A stretch of DNA of 64,000 nt. It comes from VBAU01 sp036005185 (GTDB taxonomy: Bacteria; Bacteroidota; Bacteroidia; Chitinophagales; Chitinophagaceae). The notes under the pieces were generated by a model, which was not told the DNA's origin, made no database searches, and saw nothing but the letters and a program-made list of their open reading frames with translations. The DNA is taken from NCBI GenBank assembly GCA_036005185.1, contig DASYQS010000050.1, positions 74,066 to 138,065 of the forward strand. Reading direction: 5' to 3'. A program made the position numbers and the translations under genes. Shown one piece after another: positions 8,557 through 18,837 of this stretch (positions are counted from its first letter, which is position 1; every line of letters starts with the position of its first letter).

Positions 8557-11500
8557 ATGAAACGAATTCTCCCTCCACTGATTCGAGCATTACTGTATTC
8601 TAAATCCTTTTTAAAAACAAGTGTTCTGTTCCTGTCCATGTTTTGTTGCATGGTTATGATCACAAATGCAATTCATGCACAGAATGTAACAGTAAAAGGA
8701 TCTATTACCAGTCAAACAGGTGAACCTCTTTCTGGCGTATCCGTCAAGGTCAAGAACTCTGCACAAGGAACAGCAACGGACGCAAATGGTTTTTTTCAAA
8801 TTGACGTACCTCAAAACAGCACGCTTGTTTTTTCTTATGTTGGCTATATAAGTAAAGAGGTGAAAGCCAGCTCAAGTCAATCTAATCTTTCATTACAATT
8901 GTTAACTGACAAAAACGAGTTGAGCCAGGTAATTGTAGTAGGTTATGGAACCAGAAAAAAATCGGATGTTACAGGCGCCATTACCTCTATTAGTGAACAA
9001 TCGATCAAAGATGTTCCTGCATCTAACCTCGCTTCGGCTATTCAAGGTCAGGGAGCAGGTGTTGATATTCAAAGGAGCGGCGCTAATAGCAAGCCAGGTG
9101 CTACTCCTAATATTTTGATCAGAGGTTCTAGGTCATTGACTGCATCCAATTCGCCATTGATCGTAGTTGATGGTATTCCATTCAATGGAAACATCAATGA
9201 TTTAAATCAGGACGATGTTTCTTCGGTTGAAATATTAAAGGATGCTTCTTCAACTGCCATTTATGGTTCAAGAGGCGCGAATGGAGTGATACTGATCACT
9301 ACAAAAAGAGGAAGATCTGCCAAACCTGTATTTACATACAGTGGTTATGCTGGCCAAACACGGCTTATACGAGAGTTTCCCGTAATGAATGCCGACGAAT
9401 TTACACTGTTAAAAAAATGGGCAAACATCAACGGGAATCCTGGAAAATACACAGGTCTCGACGATCCTCTGTTTCTTACGAATGGAGTTTTTGCACCAGA
9501 AGAAGTAGAAGGACTTAAAATAGAACGAAATACCGATTGGCAGAGTTATATCTATAAAACAGGTATCATGACTGATCACCAGCTAGGAATAAGCGGTGGT
9601 ACCGATATAACACAATATGCAATTTCGGGTGGCTATTTCAATCAAACGGGAATTTACAAAGGACAGCAATTTGAACGTTTCACTGTTAAGATGAGTCTTG
9701 ATCAACAATTAGGAAAAAGATTTAAGATTGGATTGAGCAGCTTGAACACCTATAGTAAAAGAAGCGGAGAAAGTGCTAACCCAATGGCGCAAGCTTTAAG
9801 AGCAAGCCCATTGGTTTCACCGTTTGACAGCACGGGTGCCGTTTTAAATGATTTTGTTCCGGGCAGTGCTAGTCAGGTATGGAATCCTCTTGCTGATCTT
9901 ATCCCGGGCGCAGTAGCTGAAGAACGTAAAAGACTTGGAACATTTACTACTCTTTTTGTTGAGGTGAATTTATACAAAGGGTTGAAGTATAAATTTAACT
10001 CGGGTGTAGAAGTGAGGAATGACAGCTATAATAATTACTATTCAGGCAAAACAAGTTTCAGAGTGAATCAGGGTGGGGCAGCAGCTTCAAACCGCAATAA
10101 TAATAATACAAATTATACCATAGAAAACCTGCTTACTTATGATAAAACATTTCTTCAAAAACATAAGCTGAATTTTACAGGTTTGTACAGTATTCAGGAA
10201 TCAAAGACCATATCAAATCAATTTGATTATAATATCAATTCTGATTACCTGGCTTTTTATAATGCTGTATATGGCTCCAACATAAAACCGCAAGGCAGTT
10301 ATTCTAAATGGGATATCATTTCCTACATGGGCAGGATCAATTATAGTTTCGATGATCGCTATTTATTAACGCTAACAATGCGCTCCGATGGTTCTTCACG
10401 TTTAGCACCGGGTAATAAATGGCATACCTTTCCTTCTGCTGCTGCGGCATGGAATATTGCGAGAGAATCTTTTTTCAGCAATGTTCAAAAGATCAATAAC
10501 CTAAAATTAAGAGCAAGCTATGGCACTGTTGGAAATACTGCTATTAGCCCTTACCAAACATTGGGAGCACTTTCTCCTATTGTTTACAATTTCGGTTCTT
10601 CTTATACGACTGGTGCTTATTTTTCGAATGCTTCGAATGATTCGCTGACTTGGGAAAATACATCTACAGCAAACATCGGTCTTGACTTTGGATTATTCAG
10701 CAACCGTATTTCAGGTTCCATAGAAGTTTATAAGCAGTTTACGAGCTCATTGCTGTTATCGCAAACACTGCCGATCACATCAGGAATACCAAATGCTATT
10801 GTAAGAAATGTTGGAAAAACTGAGAACAAGGGTCTTGAAATTCATATCAGCACCGTTAATATTCAAGGCAGAACAAAAAATGATTTCACATGGACCAGTG
10901 ATCTGAATTTTTTCCTTAACCGTGGAAAGATCACACAATTGGCAAACGGCGCAACAAGAGATGTAGCAAACGGTTGGTTTGTTGGCCAACCAATTGATGT
11001 TTACTACGACTTCAAGCGGAACGGCATTTGGCAAAATACGCCGGAGGATACAGCTGAAGCAAAACGTTTAGGCTTAACGGTTACAGGCAGTGGCTCTGTT
11101 ATAGGAACAATTAGAGTGGCAGACGTAAGCGGCCCTGATGGTAAGCCTGATGGCAAGATCGATCAAACCTATGACCGCATTATTGTTGGCACAGCCGAGC
11201 CTAAATGGGAAGGAGGAGCAACCCAACGTTTCAGTTACAAAGGCTTCGATCTTACCGTGGTTGCTTTTGCCAGATGGGGGTACACACTAAACAGCAGCTT
11301 GTATGGAGGAAATTTTGTAAACACCTACCAAGGGATTTATAATAATTTAAAAACAGATTACTGGACACCTTTCAATCACCAGAATAAAAATCCAAAACCC
11401 AATTCTAATAATACGAATCCGATAAACCGTTCTGTATTGAGTTATTTTGATGGCAGTTTTATTAAGATAAGGAGCATGAGCTTGGGGTACAATCTTCCTT

Positions 11501-11682
11501 CTTCAATCATACAAAAAGTAGGAGGCAGGTCGCTAAGAGTATATGCTATTGCTACCGATCCCTTCATTCTTTTTTCACCATATCGAAAAATTGGTGGTAT
11601 CGATCCTGAAGGAGCAGGAACAGTTGGCATTGATACGCCTCCTGTTTGGTCGTTGACCTTTGGTCTTAATCTGTCATTTTAA
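8557..11682 (+). CDS. SusC-family TonB-dependent outer-membrane transporter (pair 1)
   Basis: A 1041-residue SusC-like porin that imports oligosaccharides with energy from TonB-ExbBD. ATG 8557 is preferred over the in-frame ATG 8503 because it gives a cleavable signal peptide ending ...ITNAIHAQ. Next comes a carboxypeptidase-regulatory-like beta-sandwich (VKGSITSQTGEPLSGVSVKV, ~45-125), then the plug with VVGYGTRKKSDVTGAI, IVVDGIPFNGN and AIYGSRGANGVILITTKRG, then a 22-stranded barrel ending in SLTFGLNLSF. There is no N-terminal STN domain, so it is not the kind that signals to an anti-sigma factor. SusD follows after 24 bp. The downstream GH29, GH28 and GH27 genes suggest a fucosylated, galactosylated, uronate-containing ligand. 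Confidence 0.93.
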   Translation: MKRILPPLIRALLYSKSFLKTSVLFLSMFCCMVMITNAIHAQNVTVKGSITSQTGEPLSGVSVKVKNSAQGTATDANGFFQIDVPQNSTLVFSYVGYISKEVKASSSQSNLSLQLLTDKNELSQVIVVGYGTRKKSDVTGAITSISEQSIKDVPASNLASAIQGQGAGVDIQRSGANSKPGATPNILIRGSRSLTASNSPLIVVDGIPFNGNINDLNQDDVSSVEILKDASSTAIYGSRGANGVILITTKRGRSAKPVFTYSGYAGQTRLIREFPVMNADEFTLLKKWANINGNPGKYTGLDDPLFLTNGVFAPEEVEGLKIERNTDWQSYIYKTGIMTDHQLGISGGTDITQYAISGGYFNQTGIYKGQQFERFTVKMSLDQQLGKRFKIGLSSLNTYSKRSGESANPMAQALRASPLVSPFDSTGAVLNDFVPGSASQVWNPLADLIPGAVAEERKRLGTFTTLFVEVNLYKGLKYKFNSGVEVRNDSYNNYYSGKTSFRVNQGGAAASNRNNNNTNYTIENLLTYDKTFLQKHKLNFTGLYSIQESKTISNQFDYNINSDYLAFYNAVYGSNIKPQGSYSKWDIISYMGRINYSFDDRYLLTLTMRSDGSSRLAPGNKWHTFPSAAAAWNIARESFFSNVQKINNLKLRASYGTVGNTAISPYQTLGALSPIVYNFGSSYTTGAYFSNASNDSLTWENTSTANIGLDFGLFSNRISGSIEVYKQFTSSLLLSQTLPITSGIPNAIVRNVGKTENKGLEIHISTVNIQGRTKNDFTWTSDLNFFLNRGKITQLANGATRDVANGWFVGQPIDVYYDFKRNGIWQNTPEDTAEAKRLGLTVTGSGSVIGTIRVADVSGPDGKPDGKIDQTYDRIIVGTAEPKWEGGATQRFSYKGFDLTVVAFARWGYTLNSSLYGGNFVNTYQGIYNNLKTDYWTPFNHQNKNPKPNSNNTNPINRSVLSYFDGSFIKIRSMSLGYNLPSSIIQKVGGRSLRVYAIATDPFILFSPYRKIGGIDPEGAGTVGIDTPPVWSLTFGLNLSF

Positions 11683-11706
11683 ATTAAAACTCTAAAAAAT
11701 TATTAT

Positions 11707-13419
11707 ATGAAACGGATAATTTTTTTACTGACATTTCTGATCACAGTTTTTTTAAGCTGTAATAAGAAGCTTATTGAAGAACCGAGATCTACTTTGGTTC
11801 CGGATGCATTAAATACTGCTCAGGGAGTTCAGATGGCATTGGATGCTGCGTATGCAGGTACTCGTCTGTTTTGGGGAAACCAGGATTATTTTACTGTTAC
11901 TGTTATTGGTACTGATGAATACCAGCGAGGCGTTGATGGCAATAATGATATTAATGTTTATAACAGCAGCTATACACCCGCACATGGTACTGTAAATGCT
12001 AACTGGAGAAATGCTTACACATTTATTAATACTGCCAATGCTGTTATTGATAATACGCCTGGTGTAAATCTTCCTGAGGCAACTAAAAGCCGTATGATAG
12101 GTGAAGCTAAATTTCTAAGAGCTAGTTTTTATTTTATCCTCGTTCAGTTTTTTGGTGATGTTACTCTGGATAAAAATTTTCAATCGGCCCCAACTACATC
12201 TGCCACACGAGCACCTATTACAGACGTATATAATTTTATTATTCAGGATTTAAAAGATGCGATCGCAAGTCTTCCTGCAGGTCCAAAAAGCAGTGGCATG
12301 TTGCCTGGCAAGGTTTCGGCAGCTGCAGCCAGGCATGTATTAGCTAAAGTTTATTTAGCAAGAGCCGGATCGTCGGCAAAGCAGCCCAACGATTATCAGG
12401 ATGCCTACACTACAGCAATGGAAATAATCGATAACAAATCAGCACTGCAATTGGCTTTATTACCTGATTTTGCAAAAGTATTTGCTGAAGGCAATGAAGA
12501 AAACAGCGAGGTAATATGGACCGTTCAACATACTTCCAGCATTGCTTATAATGGCCCCAACAACAGTGGAGTATCGAATTTTAGCGCCGATAATGTTTTA
12601 AATCATATGTGGGTGGGACAATACGAAAAAAGACCAGGCATGGTGCGTGATGTATTTTATGGCCGACCCTATATTCGTTGCACTCCTACACGCTGGTTAA
12701 CAGACACTGCATTTAAGGAAAGAGTGCATGATTCAAGGTATAGCAAAACTTTTCAAACGGTGTGGTATGCAAATAATCCTAATCCGTCAGGCTACCCTGT
12801 TTGGTCCAATCCTTTACCAGCAGGTGCTCCAGCTGGTGCGGTTCCAGGTCAGCCTAAATTTAAGTTTGGAGATACAGCTATCTATATGCCTGGTGTAGAT
12901 GCTACAGATGCTAAAATAGCTGCAACCCCTTACTTGCTCGTCCCTCCGCGTAAATATGATAATACTTTATCAGCTACAATGAACAAATATTTCGATACAA
13001 AACGTGCTGATTTAAATGCTCCCTCTATCCGGCCGGTTATTGTTTATAGGTTAGCGGAAACTTATTTGATAGCTGCAGAAGCAGCCTATTTCTCAGGAAA
13101 GCTCCCCGAGGTAGTATCATTGATCAATACTGTTCGTGAAAGAGCCGCTGCCACGCCTGCAGATGTTGCTTCAATGGATATTACTACAGCTAACCTTTCT
13201 CTTGATTTTATTTTGGATGAGCGTTCAAGAGAATTAACCGGAGAAAATATGAGATGGCTAGATCTGGTAAGAACAAATAAACTTTTGGAAAGAGTAAGAT
13301 TACATAACAAGGAGGCTGCTCCAAATATTCAGAATAAGCATATACTGCGTCCTATACCGCAATCACAGATCGACGCAGTAACAACAGGACCGGCGTACCC
13401 GCAAAACCCCGGATGGTAG
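11707..13419 (+). CDS. SusD/RagB-family outer-membrane lipoprotein (pair 1)
   Basis: The 570-residue partner of the preceding SusC. It is a lipoprotein (lipobox FLSC, Cys18) displayed on the cell surface, where it binds glycan and acts as a lid on the SusC barrel. Characteristic parts are the N-terminal TPR-like helices (EAKFLRASFYFILVQFFGDV), the RPVIVYRLAETYLIAAEAAY segment and the closing ERSRELTGENMRWLDLVR ... ILRPIPQSQID ... QNPGW. A rho-independent terminator follows at 13455-13486, so susC1-susD1 may be a two-gene transcript, with the GH29 genes starting from a new promoter or by read-through. Confidence 0.93.
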   Translation: MKRIIFLLTFLITVFLSCNKKLIEEPRSTLVPDALNTAQGVQMALDAAYAGTRLFWGNQDYFTVTVIGTDEYQRGVDGNNDINVYNSSYTPAHGTVNANWRNAYTFINTANAVIDNTPGVNLPEATKSRMIGEAKFLRASFYFILVQFFGDVTLDKNFQSAPTTSATRAPITDVYNFIIQDLKDAIASLPAGPKSSGMLPGKVSAAAARHVLAKVYLARAGSSAKQPNDYQDAYTTAMEIIDNKSALQLALLPDFAKVFAEGNEENSEVIWTVQHTSSIAYNGPNNSGVSNFSADNVLNHMWVGQYEKRPGMVRDVFYGRPYIRCTPTRWLTDTAFKERVHDSRYSKTFQTVWYANNPNPSGYPVWSNPLPAGAPAGAVPGQPKFKFGDTAIYMPGVDATDAKIAATPYLLVPPRKYDNTLSATMNKYFDTKRADLNAPSIRPVIVYRLAETYLIAAEAAYFSGKLPEVVSLINTVRERAAATPADVASMDITTANLSLDFILDERSRELTGENMRWLDLVRTNKLLERVRLHNKEAAPNIQNKHILRPIPQSQIDAVTTGPAYPQNPGW

Positions 13420-13454
13420 TACATTAGTTTTCGATAAGCAGTCGTTCGTTTAAG

Positions 13455-13486
13455 AGTACATCACTTCATTGTGGTGTACTTTTTTT
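13455..13486 (+). terminator. Rho-independent terminator after susD1
   Basis: A 10-bp stem AGTACATCAC / GTGGTGTACT (one G-U pair) with a 6-nt loop is followed directly by a run of seven T. It lies 36 bp after the SusD stop codon. Confidence 0.75.
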
Positions 13487-13630
13487 ATTACCCTATTTAA
13501 CTTTACTGATCATTGTTTGCAGCTATTGCCAATATAGATGAATAAAAAGAAAATCATTGGTAGCATGCATAAAGGAATTATGCTTTAGTTGCGGGCGGAT
13601 TACTATTTTTAAAAAAGCTTTGTTAGCCAT

Positions 13631-15055
13631 ATGAAAAAATTCTTACTTCTTCCTTTTGCAATTTTGTGCCTTGTTCAATCAAGTTTTTCCCAAGATACAT
13701 CGAGGGATAATCGCATGAAATGGTGGCGTGAAGCCCGTTTTGGCATGTTCATTCACTGGGGCGTTTATTCGGTGCCTGCAGGAACCTATAAAGGACAAAG
13801 AATAAACCGTATTGGTGAATGGATCATGAATCGTGGCAAAATTCCTGTTGCCGAGTATCAGCAGTTCGCCAAAGAGTTCAATCCCGTGAATTATGATCCG
13901 GAAGCCTGGGTAAAAATGGCAAAGGATGCTGGCATGAAATATATTGTCATTACAGCAAAGCATCATGATGGATTTGCCATGTTCAAATCAAATGCCAGCA
14001 AATGGAATATTGCCGACGCTACTCCTTATGGTAAAGATGTGTTGAAACAATTGGCTGCTGCTTGTAAAAAATATGGTATCAAGCTTGGTTTTTATTATTC
14101 ACAGGCGCAGGACTGGAATAATCCTGGTGGTGCTGCATCAAGAAAACCTGCAACGGAAGGATGGGCAAATCCTGATTCAGCAAAAATTGATGCATATACT
14201 GCCGAGCATGGAGGCCATTGGGATCCCGCTCAAACAACAAAAACAATGAGCCAGTATATGGATGATGTTGCAGTGCCGCAAGTAAAAGAATTGCTGACTA
14301 ATTACGGAGATGTGGCAGTTCTTTGGTGGGATACGCCAACAGATATGAAAGATGAATATGCTGTAAAGCTAAATGAACTGCTAAAGCTTCAACCAATGAT
14401 CATCACTAATGATCGCTTAAAAAGACCAAATTATCCCGGCGATTACAAAACACCCGAGCAAAGAATTCCTGATCTTAAAGAATTGGATGGAAAAGATTGG
14501 GAAACCTGCATGACGATGAATGAAACCTGGGGCTATAAATCTTATGCCCATAATTGGAAGAGCACTGAAACCTTGGTACGCAACTTAATTGACATTGCAT
14601 CAAAAGGAGGAAATTATCTATTAAATGTAGGGCCGAAATCAGACGGAACTTTTCCGCAGGAAAGCATTGACCTTCTTAAAGGAATTGGAAGCTGGATGAA
14701 AGTGAACAGTGAGGCGATCTATGACACTAAAGCAAATCCGCTGGCGCCAATGGCATGGGGAAGAATTACAGCAAAAGAAAATGGTAATGGAACTATTCTT
14801 TATCTCTCTGTGTTTGATTGGCCTAAGGATGGTAACCTGACTGTGCCCGGTTTGAAAAATAAAATTGCATCTGCAAAATTTCTGGCAAATGGCCAATCTG
14901 TAAAAACGAAATCAAAAGATGAAGGGTTAACGATTCAACTTCCCGATAAACCACTTGACTCAATTGCAACAGTTATTAAAGTTGAAGTAAAAGGAAAGCT
15001 ATCGCCTGGTCAAACTGTTTCGAAAGATAAAATGAAGGCTGGAGAATTAGATTAG
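13631..15055 (+). CDS. GH29 alpha-L-fucosidase
   Basis: A secreted 474-residue retaining fucosidase. The signal peptide ends near residue 20 (SSFSQ). GH29 marks are FGMFIHWGVYS (37-47), ITAKHHDGFAMFKS (107-120), LGFYYSQAQDW and the nucleophile Asp234 in VLWWDTP; NYLLNVGPKSDGTFP closes the barrel, and a C-terminal beta domain follows. It resembles the N-terminal half of the fusion at 2368-5406 but lacks the GH88 part. It starts 211 bp after SusD1, past a terminator, and a second GH29 follows after 55 bp. The two differ clearly in the active-site loops, so they probably remove fucose from different linkages. Confidence 0.92.
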   Translation: MKKFLLLPFAILCLVQSSFSQDTSRDNRMKWWREARFGMFIHWGVYSVPAGTYKGQRINRIGEWIMNRGKIPVAEYQQFAKEFNPVNYDPEAWVKMAKDAGMKYIVITAKHHDGFAMFKSNASKWNIADATPYGKDVLKQLAAACKKYGIKLGFYYSQAQDWNNPGGAASRKPATEGWANPDSAKIDAYTAEHGGHWDPAQTTKTMSQYMDDVAVPQVKELLTNYGDVAVLWWDTPTDMKDEYAVKLNELLKLQPMIITNDRLKRPNYPGDYKTPEQRIPDLKELDGKDWETCMTMNETWGYKSYAHNWKSTETLVRNLIDIASKGGNYLLNVGPKSDGTFPQESIDLLKGIGSWMKVNSEAIYDTKANPLAPMAWGRITAKENGNGTILYLSVFDWPKDGNLTVPGLKNKIASAKFLANGQSVKTKSKDEGLTIQLPDKPLDSIATVIKVEVKGKLSPGQTVSKDKMKAGELD

Positions 15056-15110
15056 AATCAGTTCTTATCTGCAATCAATTTCAAAATTAAAAATTAGAAC
15101 AATCTTTTCA

Positions 15111-16607
15111 ATGAGATATCCTTCATTCATTTTTATTGTTAGTGCTACTTTATGTAATGGGAGTCTATTAGGTCAAAATTCCGACAAGCAAGTTGTAAGA
15201 TCAGAGCATGATATGATCAATCTCGCTGAAGAAAAAAATTCTTCGGCCTCACATACTATGCATCCCGAAGCACAATGGTATCCTGATGCAGCACTGGGTC
15301 TTTTTATACATTGGGGTTTGTCATCGGTAAAAAACATGGACATATCATGGCCTATGATTCCGGGCAGAGCTTTAGCAAATAAGAAACTTGATTCCGCAGA
15401 ACTTGTGAGAGTTATAAATGAAAAAGATTACAACCTCAATGGAAAGCCGCCTGCCATTACTCCAAATGAATATTGGGCAATGGCAAAAGAATTCGATCCG
15501 CAGCACTATGATCCCGATAAATGGATCAAAGCAGCGAAAGAGGCAGGCTTCACTTATGCAGTATTAACTACCCGTCATCACGAAGGATTTGCGTTATGGC
15601 CCAGTGAATATGGAGATTTCAGCACTAAAAATTTTATGAAAGGGAAAGATTTGCTGAAGCCTTTTGTTGACGCATGCCGCAAATATGGAATGAAAATCGG
15701 TTTTTATTACTCACCGCCCAATTGGTATTTCGATCGTAATTATATGAGCTTTATTTATGGAAGGGCATATACAACAAATCCCAATCTTCCAAAAGTAGAT
15801 GCTGATCTGAAACCGAGAACATCTGAAAAAACGGAAGATGACATAAAAAAACACCAGGCCGAATATGCGGCGATGGTGAAGGGCCAAGTGACGGAACTTT
15901 TAACACGATACGGAAAAATAGATCTGCTTTGGTTCGATGGCAAGCCTCCTATTCCAAACGGCAACGCTGTGATCACTGCAGATGAAATACGCAAACTTCA
16001 ATCGGGCATTGTAATCAACCCGCGGCTGCACGGTAAAGGTGATTTTGTAACCTTCGAAAGAAATCCTCCTACAAAAGATCCTGACGGATGGGCAGAATTT
16101 TGTAATACGTGGACAAACAGCTGGGCAAACAGCAATACACAACCTTTTCGATCAGATGCATTTGTTTTAGGACAATTTGTTGCGGCCCGTGCATGGGGCG
16201 TAAATTATTTATTGGGAGTGGGCCCTACTGCTGATGGAGTATTTCCTGATGCCGTTTACCAGAACATGAACGTAGTAAAAGAATGGATGAAATTGAATGG
16301 ACGCTCTGTTCAACATGTGCAGCAATTACCAGCTGATGAAACAGCTTCAGTTCCCGCAACTGCAAACAAAAATTTTCGTTATTTGTTTGTCACCCCTGAA
16401 TTTAAAGCTGATGGGAAGTATGATCAGGATCGATTGCCTGTAAAAGATGTTGAGCTCATTTTGAAAACTTCTAAACAACCATTGACTGTTACTCTTCTTG
16501 GTTCAGGAAAAAAATTAAATTTTAGCTATACTGACGGACAGGTTAAAATTGAATTGCCTGCAAACATGAGAACTGACCTTGTTGATGTAGTATCAGTACA
16601 ATTATAA
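15111..16607 (+). CDS. GH29-family alpha-L-fucosidase, divergent
   Basis: A 498-residue secreted protein (signal peptide ending near residue 21, GSLLGQ) with a divergent GH29 barrel: LGLFIHWGLSS (62-72), TTRHHEGFALWPS with Glu in place of the usual Asp of HHDGF, IGFYYSPPNWYF, and the likely nucleophile Asp276 in IDLLWFDGKPP. A long insertion (about residues 75-118) separates the first two motifs. The shared fold and WFD motif support GH29; the HHEGF change and insertion suggest a distinct subfamily or linkage. It ends 5 bp before the GH28-DUF1080 gene, indicating tight co-transcription. Confidence 0.85.
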   Translation: MRYPSFIFIVSATLCNGSLLGQNSDKQVVRSEHDMINLAEEKNSSASHTMHPEAQWYPDAALGLFIHWGLSSVKNMDISWPMIPGRALANKKLDSAELVRVINEKDYNLNGKPPAITPNEYWAMAKEFDPQHYDPDKWIKAAKEAGFTYAVLTTRHHEGFALWPSEYGDFSTKNFMKGKDLLKPFVDACRKYGMKIGFYYSPPNWYFDRNYMSFIYGRAYTTNPNLPKVDADLKPRTSEKTEDDIKKHQAEYAAMVKGQVTELLTRYGKIDLLWFDGKPPIPNGNAVITADEIRKLQSGIVINPRLHGKGDFVTFERNPPTKDPDGWAEFCNTWTNSWANSNTQPFRSDAFVLGQFVAARAWGVNYLLGVGPTADGVFPDAVYQNMNVVKEWMKLNGRSVQHVQQLPADETASVPATANKNFRYLFVTPEFKADGKYDQDRLPVKDVELILKTSKQPLTVTLLGSGKKLNFSYTDGQVKIELPANMRTDLVDVVSVQL

Positions 16608-16612
16608 TAAAA

Positions 16613-18784
16613 ATGAAAAAACCGTTTTTATTTTTTATAAATCTCTGTTTCACTTGCCTACTTTTTGCAAATGATATAGATATTACCAAATATGGCGCGG
16701 TTGGAGATGGTAAAACACTAAATACGGCTATTATTCAAAAAGCAATTGATGATTGCAGCACAAGTGGGGGTGGTAAGATTGTTTTTCCTGCAGGTAAATA
16801 TTTAACTGGTACAATTGTGCTGAAGGATAACGTTACTATTCATCTTGACAAAGACGCATTGATATTAGGCAGCATCAATGTAGATGACTATCAAAACATG
16901 GATCCTTTTACTGATGGCTTGGGTGTTGATGTTGGATGGGCATTGATCGTTTCTGTTGATGCGAAAAATATCAGTATTGAAGGAGAAGGAGCAATTGACG
17001 GACAGGGATCGAAGCTAAAAGAACAACAGATCAAAACCGATACAAGACCCGAAGGTCAGCGCTGGGGAAGGCGTCCATTTCTTCTTCGCATTGTTCGATG
17101 TAACGGCGTAACTGTAAAAGGAATTACACTTTTATATTCCGCCGCATGGACCTCACATTATTTTCAAAGTACAAAGGTGCAAATTGAAAATGTAAAAATT
17201 CTCAGCCGGGGCGTGGCTCATAACGATGGCATTGATATAGACGGGTGTCAGGATGTGCAGATCAGCAACTGCGATATTCAGAGCGGTGATGATGCACTTT
17301 GTTTTAAAACAACCTCAAGCAAAATGGGTTGTAAGGATATTGTAGTTAGCAATATGAGATTAAAGAGCAGCCAGGGTGCCATAAAAATGGGCACGGAATC
17401 TATGGCGCCGTTTGAAAATATAAAGATTTCTAATTGTTATATCTATCAAACTAATAATGGCGGAATAAAATTATTAACGGTAGATGGAGCTCATTTGAGA
17501 AACATTGAGATCACTGATATAACAATGGTAGATGTAAAAACACCCATGTTATTTCGTCTTGGTTCCCGATTAAGCGTATTTCGCAAAGGGAAAGATGTAC
17601 AGCAATCAACCGGCACATTTGAAAACGTTGTCATAAAAAATGTAAAAGCAAAATCTTCAGATTCTACTCAATTAAAACCTCCATCTGGTGTTTTGATCAC
17701 TGGTGTTCCAGGACATTATATCACTAATCTTACATTGGAAAATATCGAAATCGAACTGCCCGGCGGCGGCACTGCTGAAAATGCAAGACAGTCAGTGCCT
17801 GAGGCGATCGATAAATATCCTGAAGTAAAAACCTTTGGACCGCTGATACCCGCCTATGGTATTTGGGCAAGGCATGTAAAGGGGTTAAAATTGATCAATG
17901 TAAAATTAAAGTTGAAGAGCAATGATCTTCGTCCCGCATTTATTTGCGAAGATGGAAAAGATATTGAACTAAAGGATTGGAAACTTCCCCAAACTTCAGG
18001 TGCCGAAAGTATTCTTCGTTTAGAGAATGTGCAAGGCGCCAACATTAATAAAATTAATGTAAAGGCAAGTGCAGCAGCATTCATTCGCCTTGAAGGCAAT
18101 AGCGAAAATGTGAATCTTTCCAAAAATAAAATCAGCGGAATAAAAAAGGAGATTGAAACAATCCGCGAAACAAAAACCGTTATTTCAGATTTTAAACCAT
18201 TATTCAATGGAAAAAATCTGAGCGGTTGGAATCGTTTTTTAAAAACAAAGGGAAAGAACAATGACCCTGATACTGTTTTTTCTGTTAGTAATGGGTTGCT
18301 GCATATTACGGGAAAAGAATTCGGTTACGTAGTTACTGAAAAAACATACGACAATTTCCATTTGGTGGTTGAATTTAAATGGGGTGAAAAAAAATTTGCT
18401 CCAAGAGAAGACAGGCCAAGGGATAATGGCATTTTATATTATGTAATTCCGGAAGACAAGGTCTGGCCAAGATCTATTGAGTGTCAAATACAGGAAGGCG
18501 ATTGTGGGGATTTTTGGCTGATAGATAGTGTAACCGTTGTAATGGATGGAGCAAGAACAGCACCGACAAAAAATACAAGGTTGATCAAAAAAAAGGACAA
18601 CGAAAAGCCAACAGGAGAATGGAACCGAATTGAAGTGATCGCTAACAATGGCAAGTGTACACATATTGTAAATGGTGTTGTGGTAAATGAAGCCGAAGAT
18701 GCAAGCTTACGCTCGGGGCGAATCATCATTCAATCAGAAGGCGCAGAGATCTGGTATCGTAAAATTGATATCAAAGAATTATAG
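16613..18784 (+). CDS. GH28 beta-helix glycosidase fused to a DUF1080 (PF06439) domain
   Basis: A 723-residue secreted two-domain enzyme. After the signal peptide (1-19), residues ~22-515 form a GH28 right-handed beta-helix related to polygalacturonases and rhamnogalacturonan hydrolases: YGAVGDGKTLNTAIIQKAID, NDGIDID (Asp205, Asp208) and SGDDALCFK (Asp226/227). At the place of the usual G-H-G it has S-Q-G (253-255) followed by AIKMGTES, as in several Bacteroidota GH28 paralogues. Residues ~526-723 are DUF1080, a lectin-like jelly roll (FKPLFNGKNLSGWN, then DNGILYYV and GEWNRIEV), a family that includes 3-keto-disaccharide hydrolases and possible binding modules. The GH28 part probably cleaves alpha-linked galacturonate or rhamnose; the role of DUF1080 here is open. 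Confidence 0.87.
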   Translation: MKKPFLFFINLCFTCLLFANDIDITKYGAVGDGKTLNTAIIQKAIDDCSTSGGGKIVFPAGKYLTGTIVLKDNVTIHLDKDALILGSINVDDYQNMDPFTDGLGVDVGWALIVSVDAKNISIEGEGAIDGQGSKLKEQQIKTDTRPEGQRWGRRPFLLRIVRCNGVTVKGITLLYSAAWTSHYFQSTKVQIENVKILSRGVAHNDGIDIDGCQDVQISNCDIQSGDDALCFKTTSSKMGCKDIVVSNMRLKSSQGAIKMGTESMAPFENIKISNCYIYQTNNGGIKLLTVDGAHLRNIEITDITMVDVKTPMLFRLGSRLSVFRKGKDVQQSTGTFENVVIKNVKAKSSDSTQLKPPSGVLITGVPGHYITNLTLENIEIELPGGGTAENARQSVPEAIDKYPEVKTFGPLIPAYGIWARHVKGLKLINVKLKLKSNDLRPAFICEDGKDIELKDWKLPQTSGAESILRLENVQGANINKINVKASAAAFIRLEGNSENVNLSKNKISGIKKEIETIRETKTVISDFKPLFNGKNLSGWNRFLKTKGKNNDPDTVFSVSNGLLHITGKEFGYVVTEKTYDNFHLVVEFKWGEKKFAPREDRPRDNGILYYVIPEDKVWPRSIECQIQEGDCGDFWLIDSVTVVMDGARTAPTKNTRLIKKKDNEKPTGEWNRIEVIANNGKCTHIVNGVVVNEAEDASLRSGRIIIQSEGAEIWYRKIDIKEL

Positions 18785-18837
18785 ATTGTATTGTTATTAA
18801 AAACTAAATTAAAAACATTTAAAACCATCTTTCGTTC

